This document shows, in pieces, positions 58,630 to 64,000 of a DNA stretch of 64,000 nt. The notes beneath the pieces were generated by a model, which had not been told where the DNA came from, did no database searches, and saw only the letters and a program-made list of their open reading frames with translations. The DNA is from Aquatica leii. Taxonomy: Eukaryota; Arthropoda; Insecta; Coleoptera; Lampyridae. The translations under genes and the position numbers were made by a program. The stretch covers positions 100,800,806 to 100,864,805 of the forward strand of contig CM069434.1 in assembly GCA_035610365.1 (NCBI GenBank), written 5' to 3'. How positions within the stretch are numbered: the first letter of the stretch is position 1; each line of letters starts with the position of its first letter.

Positions 58630-58700
58630 CTTTGTTTTAGGCATTTTATTTCTACAGCATAAATATTCAAGCTACATAAAATGTAAGGCAGTGATAATAC
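58630..58700 (+). repeat. 3' LTR of gypsy 2, second piece
   Basis: GGCATTTTATTTCTACAGCA to GCAGTGATAATAC, matching the 5' LTR segment at about 50330-50390. Interrupted at 58701. Confidence 0.8.
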
Positions 58701-59141
58701 TGAAACGTTCCATAAATTATTCTCAAGACCTTTCTCGAAGTTGTTATTCGTTTTCCAGAACGTTCACCGAAAGATATAGAACATTCGCGAACGTTTGGCC
58801 AAAATATATAAATGCGGTACAAACAAATCATAGGGCAGTTATTCCAGCAATTTGAAGACGGCAGTGTTAAGAAGATTATTCAAGCCTAAATAAATAAGTG
58901 ATTAACGCGCGCGTTTTGAGATAAATCTACGAAGTATAATCTTGTACGTGATTTAAATGTAAACAATAAGTGTTAAACAAGTGTCGTAAAGTTATCCGCG
59001 GACTTTATTTTTCAAGTGATAGTGCAATATAAATTAGTGTAAGTGTTTTTATTAAATATCCTTAGATTTAATTAGTTTGGTTAGTTATAAACGTGTACAT
59101 ATTTTTAGTATAAATAACTTAGTTTAATAATAACCGTTACA
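58701..59141. mobile_element. Solo LTR of a third retrotransposon
   Basis: 441 bp from TGAAACGTTCC to CCGTTACA, bounded by TG..CA and flanked by the 4 bp duplication ATAC (58697-58700 and 59142-59145). Contains GAACGTTC-type palindromic words (58770-58800) and a TATATAAATG box at 58807, so transcription would be on the plus strand. Left by recombination between two LTRs. Confidence 0.8.
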
Positions 59142-59145
59142 ATAC

Positions 59146-59181
59146 AAAATAAAATCGTCGCAACCTCACAAGAATACAACA
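59146..59181 (+). repeat. 3' LTR of gypsy 2, last piece
   Basis: AAAATAAAATCGTCGCAACC to AATACAACA, the end of the LTR; matches 50392-50427. Confidence 0.8.
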
Positions 59182-59740
59182 GTAGGTTCACCAATAATTT
59201 TTTACTACGTTTAATTTAGATGATTCTTTGTTTGTTAGAAAAAGAATACCTTAAGAGTAGTCCCATTTAAAATTCTCTTGAATGATGTAAAGTTTCAGGG
59301 TTTTCAGTGACTACAACCACTATTGTTAACATTACTAAGAAGCAAAAAATAAAATATCTTTAAGAAAAAAAAAGAACATTCTTTAACATGTATCAAATAA
59401 AACGCACTAAAAAGTATAAAATAATGATTTAATTTAATTACAATTTACATAAAATTTTGAAATCGACGCCAAACCCAATCGACTTAAACCTATTCCAACC
59501 GCCAAAGGTAATATTAGGAATTAAGCTTAATTTTACGTCAATATCATACATGGCATCGAGTTCAAAAAGTAATTTCATGTAAATTGTAACTAAACTAAAT
59601 CATTATTTTTTACTTATTAGTGCGTTTTGTTTCATGCATTTTTAAAAACGGTTCTTCTTTTTGTTAAAAAAATTTTACTACAAAAACACCGTAAAAAAAG
59701 AATGCAAATATTAGATAACAATAAACGAAAATTAATTGAA
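59182..59740. other. No gene seen
   Basis: AT-rich; may include the 3' flank of piggyBac 2. Confidence 0.55.
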
Positions 59741-59744
59741 TAAT

Positions 59745-60812
59745 TGTAATGATTGAGATGTATTTACGATAAAGTTGTTTATTGACTTAGTTTTACCAAA
59801 ATACTTAAAACCAATTGAAAAAATCTTCAATAGTATCACAATCAGTGTGCTTGTGCGGTCAATACGAGTTGTAAATAATAAACATTTCTTTCTCTTGACG
59901 TCAGTTAGTTTTTGAACCCTTGACGGATCAGGAATGTCAATAAAAAACGTCAAAACTTTTTCGTAGACTTCTACTGCATAAGCGAGAACACAAGCTGCTT
60001 GAAAAAATTATAAAGGTCATGGCTGATACATCGACGATGTTGAAAATAAATGCTATTGACCAACGCCTATATGTTGCTACCATCTGATCCATAACATATA
60101 CGTATCCCGAGCTGGATTTGCACATCCAAAATATTTTGAAGTCATATTTTATTAGGTTTGCTGGACATACACTCTACAAATCGACCTTGATAATTAACAA
60201 ACTATTCATCGACTACTACGTTTAGATCCGGTATAATACACGTCTTAAACTGTTTAATGAAAAAATCATAGATATCAGATATTATCGCTAATCTGTCAGT
60301 TTCTACACGCGTACTGCGGGTTTTCTTATCATCAAATCTTATATAACATCTCATTTTTTATATCGGAAAACTGACATAGTTGCTCAATATATGGGATCAG
60401 CAAATTCTTGAAAAATAGTTTACGCATAGCATAGTACCTGATTCCATCTACTACTGCTTGAATAAGTAAATCAGCATCTTCATATTCCTTTAATTTGTCA
60501 CGATTGTGTTTCCGTACTTGCTGATGGCCGATCTGTATTCCAGTCTGAACCATTCGGAAAAACTTTCGAATTGTCAGCTGCGGTTGTGCTAAGAGAAACG
60601 TTCTATCCATTATCAAAATCATAACTAGCACTTGAATAATTCTCGGAATCATTATTATCACTTTCTGCTACGTCAGCGTCTGCTATATCCTCTTATTCAA
60701 CTTCGCTTTTACCGGATAGCTACTGGTTTGCCTCACTAACCTATGCTAACGCAGTTTCTTCAAAGTCATCATTAACAAATCTGACACTACGTTTTTGTTT
60801 ACTTGACGCCAT
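59745..60812 (-). pseudogene. piggyBac transposase relic 2
   Basis: Minus strand from ATG 60812: MASSKQKRSVRFVNDDFEET, an acidic N-terminus with four stops. Then FFKNLLIPYIEQLCQFSDIK, TRSTRVETDRLAIISDIYDF and IIPDLNVVVDE..VNYQGR (first catalytic Asp), SKPNK, then a jump to WMCKSSSGYVYVMDQMVATY, which joins two separated motifs and so lacks the second Asp region. RRWSIAFIFNIVDVSAM follows. Smaller and far more decayed than piggyBac 1 and from a different family. Ends not located. Confidence 0.72.
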
Positions 60813-60864
60813 TCTAATTGTAATAGTTGGAGAATATAAAAAAATTAAATCATAACAAAATTAT

Positions 60865-61545
60865 TATCAAAAGATGGGTCTTATAAAGAAACCGGAAGTA
60901 AGTGTATCTGCCATTTTTAACAGTTTTCGTTAAATAATTTTGTACTTATGTAAATTATTTCTTATAGAGATAATTCTTCCTAACAATCTATTCAAGTAAA
61001 GAAAAAAACATTAACAATTTATTATATATTTGATTTATAGTTTAAAATGAATTCCAAATAGAATTTAAGTTCGAAACCTGCCTGCGACGTTTTTTTTAGA
61101 AAAAATTTTCTTATCTTGAAGAGAAATATTTAAAAATAACAATTTTTACTAATTTACTAAAGGGGAAAGTAATATCAAGGTGCACAAATATAGGGGTTAG
61201 TCGATATGACAACATAACCTCAATTTACCATATTTCGGTTATATCTTAATGAAATCTAAAAAAAAAAATTTCAAAAAAATTATAGCATGCTAAGAACTAG
61301 GAAGTCAGTACAAACGTATACAAATCACTTCAATGTGGGTAAGATAAAATTTTTTATAAATAAAAATTGTCTAATGTGTAATACTTAGTACTTTCACTAT
61401 TAATTCTTTTAAGCAAATAAATTATAAACCTAAGTTTTTGGAATTCTCTATGTTCTTTCGATTTGGGTGTTTTTTTTAATTTGAAAATAAAAAATATGTA
61501 GAAATTCCTTATAGGAATATCGTGTGGTGACCACACCAGTTTTTT
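60865..61545 (+). repeat. Interspersed repeat family, copy C
   Basis: TCAAAAGATGGGTCTTATAA, GTTCGAAACCTGCCTGCGAC, AATATAGGGGTTAGTCGATA, TGACAACATAACCTCAATTT and, after a 150 bp foreign stretch, CCTTATAGGAATATCGTGTG with GTGACCACACC. Same order as copy A plus its tail. Confidence 0.72.
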
Positions 61546-62340
61546 ATATGCAAACATATACACGTTTTTATTTATTTGTAAAGTACTTCTCAGCATCAAG
61601 TACACTGATCAATGCTAATTATATAAATAAAACAAACTTTTTCAACTAAGTACGCAATTAGAACATCGTTGTTGCCCTTTGTACATTTTTTCATTTTCCA
61701 GTCACAAAACTGCTGGTAAGTTGTCTCGTACTGTGCTTTGAACTTTTTAGGTCAACAAATGCTATTATTCTTTGACACTCTCATAATAGGGTTATTTTCG
61801 TCGAATGTACAAAAAAACAATTTACAAGTTCTAATTAATTTTATCCACTCGTGAGGTACACTCATTCGTGGATTTATTCATTTACACTCACTGAAAAACT
61901 ATCACTTTTCTAAACTTGATCTATATACTATTATTATTGTATTTATTTGTTAATAAATTTTATTTGGTATTATCTGGCATGAAACGTTTTACAACAAAAC
62001 AACAACAAAAAATAAATCCACAATTTTTATATGTTATTTAAAGCTCGGGCAAATGCATTTAAAAAACAATTAATTTTGTCGTATTAATTCAATTAAAATT
62101 ATAATTTAGTCTAAAATAACGTATACAACTTCAAATATATGAAGGATATATAAAACATACACTTAAAAGAATTTTTTTTTGTTATAAGCTTTTCTAAATT
62201 TTGAAAAACTAATTTTACAGATTACAGAGTAAACCTGAGTTTAATAAATTTAATCAATATAGCTTTTGCTTTTTAATACCAAAACCACGCATGAAGTATT
62301 GAATTATCTAATTTTAAAAATTACTATTATTGCTTAGTAG
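61546..62340. other. No gene seen
   Basis: AT-rich, no coding signal. Confidence 0.55.
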
Positions 62341-62342
62341 TG

Positions 62343-62475
62343 GTACCGCTTATAGATCAAATAGAAAAGAAATACGGTACTAAAATAAGAGTGTTAGATG
62401 CAATTTGCATAATAAGCGATGATTGAAATAATGTAAAACCTACATCTTAGAACCGTTACAAAAAAAGCAGTTTTG
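62343..62475 (+). pseudogene. Possible pogo/Tigger-type transposase scrap
   Basis: VVPLIDQIEKKYGTKIRVLD and AICIISDD.NNVKPTS resemble the end of the DDE domain in pogo/jerky-like transposases (family ..DAI..I..AW..VKPTTL..AW). Only about 40 codons with two stops, so tentative. Confidence 0.3.
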
Positions 62476-62479
62476 ATTT

Positions 62480-64000
62480 CCGCTCTAAGTGAAAGTTTTG
62501 AAGAACTCTTTCTTTTTTCTTTAAACAACAAAAATAATCTAACAATCGTTTTTTCATATTTATGTCACAATCGTTTGAGTAACCATTTGAAAAAAGAATT
62601 AAGACATCAATCATTCGTTGACTTTTACAATGCGGTCAAATCAAAATATGCAATTTGAATATGTAATGTGACCGAAAGAAATTGCCTGTACCATAACGGG
62701 TAATGCAGCTTTTAGATACCTTTAATTTTGTATTGTTAAGCTCAAGATTTACCGTTATTATAATATTTAGGTTACCAGATCACATCTAGATGTAAACACT
62801 AATTATTTTTTAAATGAATTAATGTTGAAACGTATAAGCATTTTAACACCCCACTGATTTACCTGGCGTTTATAAAACACCTAAATCGTATCCACATGAC
62901 TAAAGATAGTTAAAGTAATTTTACGTTCTTGATACAATAAAGCGCTATACATAATTACTACATGCTAGTAACTTATGTAAGTAATTATTGTTACAAAAAT
63001 ACATTTCGTGCAAATTGAGGTTTTTTTAAATATGAAATAGTAGGTACTTTGTACGTGAGAACTTAATAACTTAGGGTTGTATCCACAATTTTTACTTCTT
63101 ATGTTAAAATATAAAAAAAGTTCAAATTTTGAGTTATTCTTTAAGTAGTTGTTTACTTGTAAGTAAATCGCACAAATTACCCGCTGATCTAATCTAATAT
63201 AAACAATTGATATTTAATTAAATTGAATTTCCTTTCTACAGTTTGACTGACGTTACATAATTACACAATAACCGATGAGAATTAATCATAAGCTAATTAA
63301 ACGAGATAAAATAAAAGAGACTTTCACGTTAGGTCGAAACACAAACTCGCCCGATTCATAAAGAAATCGATTGTTTTTTTATGTGTACGATATTGCAAAA
63401 GAAATGTTATGAGAAAGGGTTTGTTAACCTAAAAATCATTAAGCAAGTAAGGATCAACTTGACGTAGGTCGTAAATGATTCATTTTATGAATAAAACATG
63501 GTGAATTTTTGTTTAGTTTTTTTTTGTGTTAATTGTGTAGACACATATGGTTTGGACATCAACCTGTTTCCTAACCGCCCACGACGAGTATTGAATAAAA
63601 TACAGCCAATCCCCCACTAATTAAATTTGCTTTTATGCAAAGACACATTATTAACTTAAGTATCACTCACTCAAAACTGTTTGAAGTACGCTTTCCCTTT
63701 AAGAATGCCAACTAAAAATCTGTTGAAATAAGATTACAATGCCATGCCACATTTTATATGCAGTTCTCAACCTATTTTACAAAAAAAATCTGTCTTATTT
63801 TATCGTCTTAAAGAGACCGTAATTAATATTTGAATACGTTCTGCAGTTTAAAACAATAAATTATGGTTTTGTATTTTTAAAGCAATTTCTTTTAAGAATA
63901 CTGCACTGACAACCACTTTCTTCAACATTAAATCTATAATGGTCAGTAAATGTAAAAAAATACTATTATCTTTGTTGAAAATCTGTTAATAAATTTTAAG
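62480..64000. other. No gene seen
   Basis: A 61-codon plus ORF at 62473-62658 (ending FYNAVKSKYAI) matches nothing I know. The remainder is AT-rich without structure. Confidence 0.55.

Larger units (their letters stand above)
50185..59181 (+). mobile_element. Ty3/gypsy retrotransposon 2 with nested insertions
   Basis: Two LTRs (50185-50427; 57133-59181 with insertions), primer site, gag, protease, RT, RNase H remnant and integrase in Ty3/gypsy order, related to K02A2.6-type elements. Pol is split by a hAT transposon; the 3' LTR is split by a TIR element and a solo LTR; a further 1.6 kb of foreign-looking DNA separates protease from RT. With insertions removed the element is about 3.5-5 kb. 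No clear target duplication at its own ends. Confidence 0.85.

Noticed and set aside
1..64000. CRISPR arrays, rRNA, bacterial operons or riboswitches
   Set aside because: No regular spaced repeats, no rRNA-like conserved blocks and no prokaryotic gene layout were seen.

Overview
The window reads as eukaryotic, almost certainly insect, intergenic DNA, and a beetle-like genome is the best guess. It is AT-rich, has no operons or ribosome binding sites, and carries short decayed ORFs, splice-like signals and TA/TTAA-flanked transposons. Every coding stretch I can assign belongs to a transposable element. I find no host gene I can defend. The only unassigned coding candidates are a cysteine-rich minus-strand stretch at about 8.1-8.6 kb and a THAP zinc-finger exon at 16.7 kb, and the THAP exon is probably P-element-like.

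Layout. 0.2-4.5 kb: a piggyBac element (minus) split by a 1.9 kb copia fragment that has a 5' LTR but no 3' LTR. 4.5-8.0 kb: a Ty3/gypsy element (plus) with one LTR, gag, protease, RT and integrase, internally deleted. 8.1-8.6 kb: unassigned minus-strand coding candidate. 9.2-11.3 kb: degenerate sequence and a Tc1 transposase relic. 11.6-12.1 kb: a Penelope-like non-coding segment with a hammerhead ribozyme core, a decayed second core and a perfect palindrome. 12.3-16.5 kb: a Mutator-like element with roughly 300 bp inverted ends and a FLYWCH/MULE transposase. 16.7 kb: THAP exon. 19-20 kb: a TIR element. 23.5-26.6 kb: 0.58 kb inverted arms around a hAT relic, beside a mariner-type transposase relic. 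28.3-30.7 kb: an RTE-like LINE (minus). 33.1-36.9 kb: a CR1/Jockey-type LINE with a PHD-finger ORF1 (minus). 41.8-46.4 kb: a second mariner-type element interrupted by an unexplained, less AT-rich block. 50.2-59.2 kb: a second gypsy element with both LTRs, carrying a hAT element in pol and two more insertions in its 3' LTR. 59.7-60.8 kb: a second piggyBac relic. Copies of one interspersed repeat lie near 26.6-27.8, 32.3-33.0 and 60.9-61.5 kb.

All elements look dead: each transposase or polyprotein carries stops, frameshifts or deletions. What the window offers is insertion history. Several target-site duplications (TSDs) can be read exactly (5 bp for copia, 8 bp for hAT, 4 bp for a solo LTR), so the nesting order can be stated with confidence. 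Family calls rest on motifs read by eye, and no database search was possible.
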